This document shows, piece by piece, positions 20,305 to 31,605 of a stretch of 64,000 bases of DNA. Where the stretch lies: the NCBI GenBank assembly GCA_921293015.1, contig OV121092.1, forward strand, positions 32,371,764-32,435,763, in the 5' to 3' direction. The position numbers were made by a program, and so were the translations under genes. The notes under the pieces were generated by a model, which saw only the letters and a program-made list of their open reading frames with translations, did no database searches and was not told the origin of the DNA. The stretch is from Phorcus lineatus (lineage: Eukaryota > Mollusca > Gastropoda > Trochida > Trochidae). Numbering within the stretch: position 1 is the stretch's first letter; every line of letters starts with the position of its first letter.

Positions 20305-20772
20305 TTAACGAGCCACTCCGTGATTTTCATAACATATTATTTACCTTTGATACGAACCTAAATGTCATACGTGGTGATATAAAATCAAAACATCTTAATT
20401 TTAATGTCCAAAAGACATATATATGACAAATAATGGTTTTCTATGAAAATCTAAAAACAGCCTTATAAATACACAGAGGTGCAGATATCACGTCCAATAT
20501 ACATGGATACTAGTTATATAAACTAACAAAAAACTATCAACTCCTAACTGCCCTCCTGGCTATTTTTTATAAGACTCCAAAATTACGTTTGGCTATTTGA
20601 CGCGCGCCACTGTCCGGTTTTCGATCATAATTGCGTCGTTCTACCTTCATATTGTCACTGTAAAAAAAACCAAATGTGTCTTTTTGGTAACAGTCGATAC
20701 TTCGCGATCATATGACACCACTGTTCAAGTTTTGCATATAGGACTCCAACAATTCACGGAGTGGCTCTTTAA
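20305..20772. mobile_element. TTAA-bounded MITE, 'AGAGCCACTCC' family, copy 1
   Basis: It starts TTAACGAGCCACTCCGTGA and ends CACGGAGTGGCTCTTTAA, giving inverted ends of about 19 bp. The internal part ('caaaacatcttaa', 'ccaaaagacata', 'gacgcgcgccactgtccggt') is shared with copies at 26749-27204 (opposite orientation) and 57035-57482. It is non-coding. TTAA at both ends fits a piggyBac-type target duplication (inference). Confidence 0.85.
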
Positions 20773-21001
20773 GTCAACGTGATTGTGCTGATGTTTTCTC
20801 AAAGAGTCGATATGTCTTTAAATAGTCGATACATTTGGTCAGAGCTTGCCATTGGCTTAACTGTATGTATAATTATGAGTATTTGAGATTGAATTTGACC
20901 AGAAATGCTGAAATATTGAGCGGAGAGACTTTGACGAGAACATTGATTATGCTTATTGTATGTGTGGAAAACGATTCAGTGTATGTGATTAACCTTTTAA
21001 C

Positions 21002-21439
21002 TGTCCCCGCCGCAACGCGGAACGTGGGCGCCGCAACGCGGAACGGGGGACTATGAATTCAGAGGCGTCTGTCCGTACGTCCGTAGATATGACCTTGACG
21101 TTATTTTCAAGGTCACCACGACAAAATCGTGAAGCTTAGCACCTAGAGTGTTCATATTTGGTGACAGGTTTCAATGGAGAAAGACTGAGACGCCAGTCTA
21201 CTTTGATGACCTTGACCTCAATTTCATAGTCACCATGACACTTTGACCACTAGGTAATACATTGTTAATGCGATATCTCGTAAAGCTAAGCACCTAGAGT
21301 GTTTATATTTGATGACAGCCTTCAAGGGAGGAAGACTCAGACGCCAGTTGACATTGTTGACCTTGACCTCATTTTCAAGGTCACCATGACACTTTGACCA
21401 CTGTGTAATACATATTTCATACAATAACGGCGGGGGACA
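21002..21439. mobile_element. Inverted-end repeat with ~165-bp internal tandem units
   Basis: The ends TGTCCCCGCCG and CGGCGGGGGACA are inverted. Inside, 'gaccttgacctcattttcaa' plus 'ggtcaccatgacactttgac' and 'aagc.tagcacctagagtgt' occur two to three times about 165 bp apart. This type of repeat is frequent in bivalves (recalled). Non-coding. Confidence 0.7.
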
Positions 21440-21459
21440 TTGCCATATTAGTGGCAAAC

Positions 21460-23088
21460 ACTTGTTTTATATGCATGTGTCAGATCTAATTCAATTATCC
21501 ATGAAAGCTGAATGATATCTCATTTTTCCATACTCTTTATAGAGATAATTTCGATTAACAAATAATGTTTTGCATTACCAATGACGAGTGTTCCAGTTAG
21601 AGTTTTAAAGCTGGTTTCGTAAGCAATATCCCGAATACAGTTTTAAGGTTATTTGAAACTAGGCATCCGACAAAACAGTATTGCATTTATTGATTATTCA
21701 AACTTATTAATCGCAACCAAATTTGAAATATTAAAACCAGGGAATGCTCAATAAGGCATGATAACAAACTGCAAATTATTAAAGTTTACGAATTAATCAT
21801 TATGCTAGATATCAGTATGAAATATCACTTATATTGAGTCAAGATATCATATCACGATTCACTTTAATATTTCATTTACATTAACAAAATTGTAACAACG
21901 TGATATAAGTTAAACAACACACTATTAGTATTTATGAATAGACACAGTTGATAGCCTTCAAAAACAATGATTGTATTATTACATTTTCCTCCCGAAATAT
22001 TATCTGTTATTTTGTTACATAGCTTTTTATTTATGGTTAATGTGTCGTGGCAAATAAAATATTAAAACTAGCGAGTTTGCAGCTGCAACCGGAGAGTTGG
22101 TCACCTACTTGTTTATTCTAATACAGATATCAAATAACTCTGTTGAATTTGAGGCATCATGAAATGAACCACTTAGGTCGTAATTTCGCTTCAGAAATAA
22201 TTGATAAATATAACACTTTTGGTAACTCGAGAAATTTACAAATCTCGAAAATTCCAATTTAGAATTTTACTTTCCTATTAAGTTATCAGGAGCTCAAAAA
22301 ATAGTAATGTATAATTGTATATTCTTTAAAGGTAGGTGTATACGTTTCGATATGAAAGGTTTGTTCAAAATATCAGGAAATCTTGATTTTGATAACGTCA
22401 CTTCGTCTGTCCAAACTATTTGTTAAAGAACTTCTAGCCATATGGTATTAAAATTTCAATCGGAAAATTATCTTAGGTAAAGCATATGTAAGGATTCCTA
22501 ACTTTCTAAAAACGCAGAATAACTTATATTTTACGTCGCAATAACCAGTTTGCACTGTAAAAGTAAAAAATCAGCGGGGGCCAAACAAATTGAAAAACTA
22601 ACCACTTAGATTTAGAATTTTTCAAAGGTTATTATATTATATAAGTATACACTGAAGATCAATACAAAGTTGTCACTTTTTAAACTGCAATTGCGTAGGT
22701 TTATATACTGAATATATACATCTTACATTGCATACACTAAGTCGAAGCTTTTGGGTTTATTCTAATTGAGATAATTGTATATACATAGATTTTTTGTGAA
22801 ATTACGAAGAGGAAAATAATCATTCGGCCTAGCTTCTTGTGCATTGGAACGGGACACAGAGATAAAATAACGCGTAATAATCGATGTTCTCAATGATGAT
22901 ATTTTGTAAAAACGAATAAACTGCAAAAAATAGATGGCAAACATGTCGATAACATCTGAAAACTGACAAAACGGGGGCAATGAATACCTTCGTTAAAATG
23001 TTGCCTGGTTTCTTGCATTTCTAATGACAAATATTGTAATAATTGACATATGTTTATAAAGACATTGGATACTTACAGAATAGAACAA
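21460..23088. other. No gene seen
   Basis: AT-rich. Only short open frames without recognisable domains. Confidence 0.4.
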
Positions 23089-23359
23089 AATTGTAGTGTA
23101 TGGCCTCACAGCCTGGACATCAACAATGTGGCTTTGACAAACTTAACCATCTCCCTACAGTCCAGATCTGGCCCTAAGCCACTCCCATCTGTTTCGCAAT
23201 TTGAACATACACTTACGTGGTACAAGACTTGTGGATGAGGTTGAAATCAATGCCGCTACTGAGGCGTGGCTGAGGGACCAGTCACTCCCTCTAACGCAAG
23301 GTCTCAAAGACAAATGGGCAAAGTGCGTCGAGGTCCAGGGAGATTATATTGAAAAATAA
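23089..23359 (+). pseudogene. Mariner-type transposase, C-terminal fragment
   Basis: One frame reads P(S)PYSPDLALSHSHLFRNL, then LRGTRLVDEVE, EAWLRDQ, WAKCVEVQGDYIEK and stop at 23357-23359. This is the mariner pattern of 'PPYSPDLAPSDYHLF' (containing a catalytic Asp), 'LRG..F..DEEV..AV..WL' and a final 'KCIE..GDYVEK'. Just upstream, another frame gives a WPHS...QQCG remnant of 'DNARPH...QQ', so at least one frameshift near 23150 breaks it. The N-terminal helix-turn-helix part is missing, and the flanking inverted ends were not found. Dead fossil. Confidence 0.8.
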
Positions 23360-23900
23360 AACTCAATATCACAACCATTGGCTTCTGTTTTATATACACT
23401 TTTCTGAACATACTGACTTTCCCTCGTAGAGAAGTATCATCCTTATAATTTATGACTTGCCTTGAATAGATTATAGAATAACACTGTTTTTCGAACAAAC
23501 TATTTTCTGTTCTAAGAATGTTAACAAAAAGGTAAATTTGACCTCCATTGTGTTGGTCAACGAGCGACCATATGATATTTCTCAACTAATTATCTCCTCC
23601 GCCACCTGCAAATACCGCTCGTAAATTACTGTCATCGTGTAATGTAAAAAGGTATATGGTAGATACTTAGCTTGAAACAAATGTGTACTACATATATATT
23701 TACTATACAAACTAATCATCTCAATCGTAATTATGATATCAACAACCTAGCGCAGAAAAATACAGAAGCATATGAAAAGTGCATGAATTTCTTATCTCGG
23801 GAAACATCTCGTGCTATTTCGTCTCAATTCAAAATTCAAAATTGAAATACTCAACAACATTATCATATCTATTTCTTAGATAATATGGAAGAACACCGGG

Positions 23901-24013
23901 GGTCGTTGCTCAAAACAACTTAACACTAAGGTTAACCTAAGTGCAATCTTTTAACACTGTACTAAGGCTACCTTAGTGACTTACGGCCACTTTAGTGTTT
24001 TGTGCAACGGGAC
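23901..24013. repeat. Short foldback element
   Basis: 'gtcgttgctcaaaaca' and 'taacactaaggt' at the left mirror 'tttagtgttttgtgcaacgg' at the right. About 113 bp, non-coding. Confidence 0.65.
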
Positions 24014-25212
24014 CTAGGTCACAGTAAGTTGGTTGAGAAACATTCAGCGATTTCCATTTGACAAAGTCAAAGTCTTTTTTTTCAGTATTGGAGGCCTCGT
24101 GGCCCAGAGTACAACAGTATTGAAATACATATTGACTGTGCGGAATACAAGTATATAATTTACAAAGCATATTCAGATTTTACAAACACATGTACATTGT
24201 AGTGCTATGAAAGTTTCTTGAACACACGAAATTTTGTGGTTCAGTATGAAAACAGATTTCTTTTATGTAAATTGTTAGTCATTTCCATTTATATAAAATT
24301 TGTTAATGGTAAAAAATTGTAAAACACTATTATTACTATATCTGTTTTTACAGTGGACCGCATATAGATGCTAGTACAGGTACAGAAATTCATTTAACAT
24401 TCATTCTTTTCAAATACAATGCCAGTACTTTTGACACGTCTATGCTTACTGACGTCATAAGTTGCTGAATTCTTTCTCGGGATTTCCATTAGACATTTCC
24501 TAATGTAATTTTAGAAAACACATCAGGAAGCAGAGCTCTATATCAATTATCAATCCCATCCCTACGACTGTCCAATATCTACGTTTCATATTCTTCAGGG
24601 ATGGTTAGAATAAAATATCTAAATTATGAAAAATAACTTCTAAAAGTTTGTGCTTCAAGTTCCAATTTGCAAACCTCCGTATTAAAACATCATCGCTTTA
24701 ATCCATTTGGCAACGTAGACATGACAAATTGTATGTTTTTGTGAAAGATGAATGTGTTTCGGAGTGGACGGGTAAAGCGTGGAGCGCACGTGGAGAACAA
24801 AGGTTGCAATGTCTGATCACGGAAAAAAAAGGGTATAAGTTATCAATCCCATCAAATCGTAAAACAATGACATTGCACATGCATGGGCGAATCCAGTTTA
24901 ATAGTGTCTTTAGCCAAATAGCACCGAATATTCTTTCATTTTTTGCATAATATGTTCTTTTTATATATGCTGTAATACAATGACAAATTTTAGTTTCGTG
25001 AAGTCGTTATGGATTCTGATATGTATAACCGGTAGCATCCCCTTCAAACACCTTTTTAACTCGAATCGATTGCCTTTTATGTCATGTGTATCCAGTTTCG
25101 GTCCCTGTAGTGTGCCATAAATCCATAGCTTTATTAAGCAGCAAGAGCTTGCGATACTTCAGTGTGGAGCTCACTGCGTGAATCGTGTCATGCGCACGGT
25201 GTTTCGTTACTT

Positions 25213-25316
25213 CTCTATATAATTGCTCGTGTACAATCGCGTGTGGTTTTATAAGATAAAGAATCGCGGAAATAGAGCGGATTTCCCTTTCAGTGTTGAA
25301 GTGAAATTTCTGAAAG
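25213..25316 (+). promoter_or_regulatory. Candidate TATA promoter and non-coding first exon
   Basis: 'tctatataatt' (25213-25223) lies about 30-100 bases upstream of AAAG|GTAAGTTTTG, a strong donor ending an exon at 25316. No ORF starts here, so it would be a 5' UTR exon. The next plus-strand gene is the GPCR at 35.7 kb, whose coding exon begins with an acceptor and so needs an upstream exon. A second candidate donor is CAG|GTAAGTAT at 33043/33044. The link is speculative. Confidence 0.25.
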
Positions 25317-25649
25317 GTAAGTTTTGAGAGAGTTCAGACATTCATTTTATTTTTGTAATTCATTTTTTCCAAAAGATTTCTTAATCAATCTTCAATATGT
25401 TTTCAGTTTATCTGTCAAACTGTAGGTTGTACTGAATGTTAAACTTGATTCCAGTCAAATTACTTTATGTTTTGTAAAAGTAGAATTGATGGTTTAAATG
25501 TTTAAGTATGAGATATTCCTGAAATTTAAGATAAAATTTTATATTAAATGTATCATATTGTTTGCTTTGTTAAATTTCCTCGTTGTGCCCAAACGATTTA
25601 CTTTGTTACAAATGTTTTTTCTTTTCTCTTAAGTCGAATTACTGTACAT

Positions 25650-25735
25650 TTACATATGCTTGAAAACCGTATAAAGTGCTATACCGAAACGTCGAAAATA
25701 TGTTAATAAAGAAGTTGAATATCCATAAAATATTG
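25650..25735 (+). mobile_element. Degraded Penelope-like 3' end
   Basis: Order on the plus strand: stem GTATA/TATAC closing a 6-base loop, CGAAACGTCG, then 'aataaagaagttgaatatcc'. It matches the pattern at 58300 (minus) and 15445. No CTGATGA core remains upstream (TTGAAAA). Confidence 0.4.
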
Positions 25736-26748
25736 TACTTCAACATTTACAATCAATTGTTAATTCTAGTGGCAGATTAATCCTAGGTTTGGAATCATTG
25801 TTTCATTATCATGTTTTCTTCTTATTCAGGGAATTATGAATTAAAAACATGTTCATAGCAGTAATCAACAATTTAAACTTTAACTGTGAGACTAAAAGTT
25901 TTGGGGACCATTGTCATTTTTTTACTGAAACACAGCAATGGGCATATTGAAACAACCACAGGGGACTCTGATGTATGTTAAAATTATGTTTATTTTTAAG
26001 TTGCACCATGATTTACATTAAAAGCGGTATGTAATACATAATACGTAAACAACACTTATTCACCCTTTCTTTGGCATCGGGGAGAAATGTCAATTTAAAC
26101 AAGGTGATTCAATTATTAAATACCAGTGACACTTCATTTGATATTGTAAATGTCACAATGTGAATTTATGTTTGACCTATGTTAACATACAAACAGTTTC
26201 AGAGTTATATACAAGAAAGTAATGTAGGGATATTTAATATCTCTGTTTATGGTACAGTACTCGCTAATATCAAATTATCATATTTTGTCTCAATTAAAAC
26301 ATCACGCAATTATTACTAATTCTTTGTTATTGAACAATTACTTACGTTGTGTGTTAATGTATTCAGATTATAGCGGAATAGGTTGTCTAAATATGAATTA
26401 AGTTGTTCTGTTGCTTAAAATACGTAACTAATCTACTTTATCATCAAATTAAATACTACTTTTATAGCTATATCATAAATACAAGAATTATCATGACAGT
26501 TACCTTCTGGATTATAAAATTGATAATCGTTTTGGACTTTGGACAATAGAAGAGTCAAAAGAACGTATTAAACTGAACAAATCTTATAAAATAACGCCAA
26601 AAATCTAAAGCTACATGTAGATTCAAATAATTTGGCCTATTGGTTGTTTTCGAACCAATTATCTTATCTATGAATTTTAATCATACGCATTGTATCAAGT
26701 AACTCTGGTGTCAAACAAGGAAGACACTCTATGTTAAAGACTGTCCCT

Positions 26749-27204
26749 TTAAAGAGCCACTCCGTGAGTTGTTCGAGTCATATATGAAAAACTAAATCAA
26801 TGGTGTCATTTGATCGCGAAGTATCGACTGTTACCAAAAAGACACATTTTAAAGCTTGTAGGTTTTCTACAGTGCAATATGAAGGTAGAACGTCGCAATT
26901 ATGATCGAAAACAGGAAATTGGCGCGTGTCAAATAGTCGAACGTAATTTTGGCGACTTATCTAAAACAGCCAGGAGGGCAGTTAGGAGTTGATAGTGTTT
27001 TACTAGTATCCATGTATATTAGACGTGATCTCTGTGCATTTATAAGGCTGTTTTTAGATTTTGATGGAAAACCAATATTTGTCATATAAATGTCTTTTGG
27101 ACATGAAAAGTTAAGATGTTTTGATTTTATATCACCACATATGACATTTAGAGTCGTATCAAAGGTAAATAATATGTTGTGAAAACCACGGAGTAGCTCT
27201 TGAA
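26749..27204. mobile_element. TTAA-bounded MITE, 'AGAGCCACTCC' family, copy 2 (reverse orientation)
   Basis: It starts TTAAAGAGCCACTCCGTGA; the right end is mutated (GGAGTAGCTCTTGAA). The interior is the reverse complement of the 20305 and 57035 copies. Its left TTAA directly abuts 'gactgtccctttaa', the end of some other TTAA-type element. Confidence 0.85.
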
Positions 27205-27209
27205 TAAAG

Positions 27210-28423
27210 TAATCTAATGCAATGTACCAAAGTTCAACTGTTGGTTCAAATGGTTCTGACATCCTGGGAACAAGCTCATCACATCGCATCCATTTAGAAG
27301 ATAAATCCATTTTGTTTCTAATTTTGGGGTTGTATGTCGTGCATTTTTTTTACCTCTAAAATCATTTCCAAACCGGGTATGAAGTCGAACATGACTGATT
27401 AGAAAAATAATGAGGAACTTATTTGCTTTGCGCAACAGCAATTTGATTAGGTTGAACCAGACCAGACCGGTTCCACTTGCTTTCGAAACTACGGTGCAGT
27501 TCCATTTTCAACGACCACACTTCAATAAAAAAAATGTCAGAACTTACACCAAAATGGTTTTAAATAAAACTCATATTTTTGTCATTGAGGATAATATCAT
27601 TAGAATACAGATTTTCTATATCGTTGGAGTTACGAGTTTCACGTAAACACACAGGTCGACCTATCACCCCTACAAGACCGACAAGGACTGACCCAATCAA
27701 CGTTACTCAAAAGTAAATGATCACTACAAGTGAAATGTTTGATACTTTAAAAATGCGGATAAGAAAGCTTTATTTTGGTCAGATTAAAGTGGCACAAAAC
27801 ATAGTCACTTTTAAATTACAGGTAGAGGCGGGAGGGAAATGGAAGACTTTTTCAAAATTGAAGTATAACGTACGTCACTTCACTATTATGGTACGAAGCG
27901 AACTCGTTTGTAAATTAAATTTAGGGCTGAGAAAGCATTACATACAACCCACGAATAAAAAAAGAAGAATGGATTCATCTCTTAAATTTCACCAAAATAG
28001 GTTTCCAGAATGTCGGTTAAAGAATATCGAAATCCATGTTGGCGTTGTCTGCAAGGTTATTCAAACAGTAAGTTCACTGAGTGCAGTTTGTATACGTGCG
28101 CGGATGAATGTGAATTGGTCGTAAATATTTAGAGGTAATTATTAGGGAAATAATTACTCCAAAATTGAAGGAACAATCAGAAAGCAGTGTTTCATTCTAG
28201 TTATTGTGTCATGTTAAAATATGTTTTACAAATTATGACCATGGAAACAAAGGGAAATTTGAGGTGGATGCATTGAACGTGTTCTTGCCGCACATTAGTC
28301 TTTTCCCACATACCGTTTATATATACTGAAAGATCTGTTCACTTAAATCGTTAAATTTTGGCTTGTGTCTGGTTAATTCAGATTAAATTTAACTCTCGAG
28401 TGCAATGTTTAATCACTCAAAGA
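27210..28423. other. No recognised gene; one 135-codon open frame
   Basis: A plus-strand frame at 27717-28124 is open for 135 codons and rich in Lys, Arg and aromatic residues. No motif was recognised and no splice context is clear. It may be chance or an eroded element. Confidence 0.2.
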
Positions 28424-28657
28424 CATGTTTCCCAAGACGTTTGCAATAATATCTGGAATCTGCGTGCATTCTAGCCCACAATAGTGAAGTTCAAGACACC
28501 CTACACTATGTCTTTGTCGAGCGTCAAATCCTTACCACGTTATTTCGCAAAAGCCATGACGTAGAACACATGAAATTTCGCAGCTGAAAAAAACAAAAGG
28601 TGAAAAACTCAGTGAAAAATGCGTCTGTCATACGTATCGGCGCTGCAATTACTAGGT
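28424..28657. repeat. Partial copy of the MITE at 61499-62079
   Basis: 'gacgtttgcaa', 'gcattctagccc', 'gaagttca', 'ttaccacgt.atttcgc' and 'atgcgtctgtcat.cgtatcggcgctgcaa' occur in the same order at 61580-61855. The terminal repeats are not visible here. Homology ends at the SINE that follows, which may have interrupted it. Confidence 0.65.
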
Positions 28658-28660
28658 TTC

Positions 28661-28915
28661 CTTGGTCCTGTGCATAGCTCAGTTGACCGCTATCAGTGAA
28701 GTTCAGCAACGTCTGGCGTGGCTCGCCGGATGGGTGGGTTACCCGATCATTGCTGTATTAACTGAGAGTTCAAGGGTTATTCCCTGCCCCACACTGAGGC
28801 ACGAGTTGAGAAGCTTGTGGTGTCTCCTTAGGCAAGAGACTTTATTCAAAAAGTGCCTCTGTTCACCCAACAGAACTAATTGGGTACCTGGTGTAGATTG
28901 TGTTGGAGGTGAGGA
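28661..28915 (+). mobile_element. tRNA-derived SINE
   Basis: An A-box-like 'catagctcagttga' with tRNA-like sequence to about 28715 is followed by a body containing 'gagagttcaagggttattcc', 'tggtgtctccttaggcaaga' and 'aattgggtacctggtg', phrases recalled from SINEs spread through molluscs and other marine animals. No perfect B box. The apparent 91-codon frame across it is not a gene. Confidence 0.6.
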
Positions 28916-29282
28916 AAATTGTATTCTTAAATATTAGCATTGGAAATTTTACAATTTGATCCTATTTGTCTATTTCTTCTTCCGAATTAGATAAATTCCA
29001 AATCCAACAATCCAACAATCCAATGGCAGGTTGCAGAATGATTATGTTATACAAAAAGGAGTATTGTAAGTACAAATGAAATCGACGTTCAAACGAATTC
29101 CAAATTTCGTAATTCTTGAACTAAGATACACAGGAAGTTGAACAAACTTTTAGGATGCTGCGGTATAGAAATCTAACAGATGAATAATAAAAAAATATTT
29201 ATTTAAATTTTGTATTTTATTTAATAGTAGTATGCTGGTGATGATATCACGCCCATAATGAAACTGCAAATATTTATCTTAA

Positions 29283-29553
29283 TTGTGAGGTGAGGTGATA
29301 TGGGGTTTAACGCCGCTTTCAAAAGTATTTCACTTATATCGCAACTGCTAGTATTATTGCAGTGAGAAAGCCCGCAAAACCATTCTGGCTATGTACTGCG
29401 GTGAAACCTGCGAGCATCGGCTGGAAGTAGAAAACCATGGGAGGTACTGCACTGAAATTCAGTGAAGCATTGCACCCAAACCTGACTGCATGTAGAACAG
29501 TTCTAAACTGATTTTTCACGTTGCTTGTCACCCACAGTACCATCAGCATGATT
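29283..29553. repeat. 'GTTTAACGCCGC' interspersed repeat
   Basis: 'ggggtttaacgccgctt', 'tagtattattgcagtgagaa' and 'gaaacctgcgagcatcggct' recur, reverse-complemented and diverged, at 37325-37470. Possibly a SINE or MITE body; no tRNA head was seen. Confidence 0.6.
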
Positions 29554-29850
29554 AGATCAGGCGTCTGTGCGCATGTAGTTTAAAGGGGTAGTGGAACGTT
29601 TTTAGGTGAGCAAGTGATCTCACGAAAACGAACATAGTTACCTATCGAAAGGTAGTATTTCTAAAATGAAAAGAAGTACTTTAAAAACGAGCGTGAAATT
29701 TTGTTGAAAATAAATTTAGTTGAAAACATGATTTCATGTAACAAGCCTTAAAGAGAATTGATCTCGTTTCCTTGGATTTTACAATTTGACAAAGAACAGC
29801 TTGCTAAAAGTCAATAAATAGTTGAGGTTTTTCCTGGTACTTCGACTATA

Positions 29851-30290
29851 TTAAAGACACAGAGTATGTTTTATGATTGTTCATGAGGCTTAAGTAAGAA
29901 TAAAACTGCCTTAAATCCTGAGTTTAGTTCAAATTACCCGTCTACATTAAAATTACGATATTTTCATGTTTTCAATGATAAATTAAAAACAGTCATATAA
30001 GTGTTTGGAAGTCGAAATTGTGCGTCCAATTTACATGTATATTAGTTAAATGACCTACTTATCACTACCAATCAGTAATTGCCTTTGCGTCTGCTGTAAA
30101 TTAGTTTCCAAAATTACATTGTCCGGTTTTCGATCACAAATAACGACTCTAACCCGTTTGTCGTATGTATACCTAACTAATAATCACTAAGAGTCTGGTT
30201 TTTAGAAACAACCCATACTTTTTATGAAATAACACCAAAATATGAAATTGATCATATTTGACTCAAACAAGATACTCTGTGGCCCTTTAA
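29851..30290. mobile_element. TTAA-bounded MITE, diverged relative of the 'AGAGCCACTCC' family
   Basis: It begins TTAAAGACACAGAGTAT and ends ATACTCTGTGGCCCTTTAA. Inside, 'gtgcgtccaatttacatgta', 'gtccggttttcgatca' and 'tttgactcaaacaa' align with the three better copies, so this is an older subfamily. Confidence 0.7.
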
Positions 30291-31230
30291 GCTTTGTTAT
30301 GGAATGACCGGGCATTGCTGATCATTCTAATGAAAAATCTTTTCACAAATTGTGTATTCTCTATCAATGCACATATGTTCAATGTAGATAGGAAAGACTC
30401 TTACACACATTAGTTTTACGTAAATATAGAATACGAATACCTCTTGTAATTGCTAACGATTGCCACTCAGGTAATTATCTAATTATAAAATATTATATAT
30501 AGACCGAAAGTAAACAATGAAACAATGCAATACGACCGCTTGATCGACAATATGTATTTTTTCGACCTTAAACGACAGCCACTTTGGTTTATGAAACAGC
30601 AACTGTTGTATTCTGTATAATCTGCGAATTTTCAAATGTACATCAATTTCAAAAGGGGTCATCCTTTAAATTCAATATTGGGATTAAGATAAATTTATAA
30701 TGTTCATATTATTAGATAAGCCGATTTCATCAACCAACTATTTAGCGAATTCGGCCGTCTTTTTAAAATCATTGATAAAAGGTCGACAGTAAAATAATAT
30801 CAAGCAATTTATTGGATCAATATAAAACCTAAGTGATTTCAAATGATATAAAATAACTGAAGTTAGTTCAATATAATGGGGTATGATATTGTCACGTTGT
30901 AATTCAGTAAATATGCAGCTTTTTATAATTTCAAGTAATATTAATAGTCCCCAAAGATAGCCCTCGTAGCCGAATATACGGCTCACTTAGACCAAAACTA
31001 TCTTCGAAACATATCAATTAGCGATACCAGATGTCATCTGATTGACAGAAGTGATGTTTGCACGGCTCTTGTAGTCAACGGTTACATGAACAAACCAAAT
31101 GCAAATAGCTGAACGGATGACAGATTCCGAATTCGAGATAAGGATTCATGAAGAACCAAAAAGATTGATGTGCTGGTTATTTAAGTTGAGTTTTCTCATG
31201 CGTTTTAAAAGCTGTAACTATACACACCTA

Positions 31231-31605
31231 CCCTCCAGCAACATTTGGTTTTCTAGCCTGTCTCACCATTTCTACATGAATCGTGTTTGAATAAAGGTTT
31301 GCAACCGTTTCTATCCAAATGACATCTATTCTGAAACATAATTCATCACAAAATGTAAGAATAGGTTTAAAATAGATTATAAAACCATGGATCGTTCTCA
31401 AACGTTTTATACTATACATTCATGCCATCTAGCAACATTTGGTTTTCTAACTTAGTTGCCGTCATTTCTACATGAATCGTGTTTAAATAAGGTTTGCAAC
31501 CGTTTCTATCCAAATGACATCTATTCCGAAAATTAATTCATGAAAAGATGTACGAATAGGCTTAAAATAGATTATAAAACCATGGATCGTTCTCAAATTC
31601 CCTAA
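31231..31605. repeat. Tandem duplication, ~195-bp period, two units
   Basis: 'agcaacatttggttttcta', 'tttctacatgaatcgtgttt', 'gcaaccgtttctatccaaat' and 'aaaaccatggatcgttctca' occur in the same order in both halves with scattered differences. Non-coding. Confidence 0.85.

Noticed and set aside
28662-28937. 91-codon plus-strand ORF
   Set aside because: Coincides with the tRNA-derived SINE.
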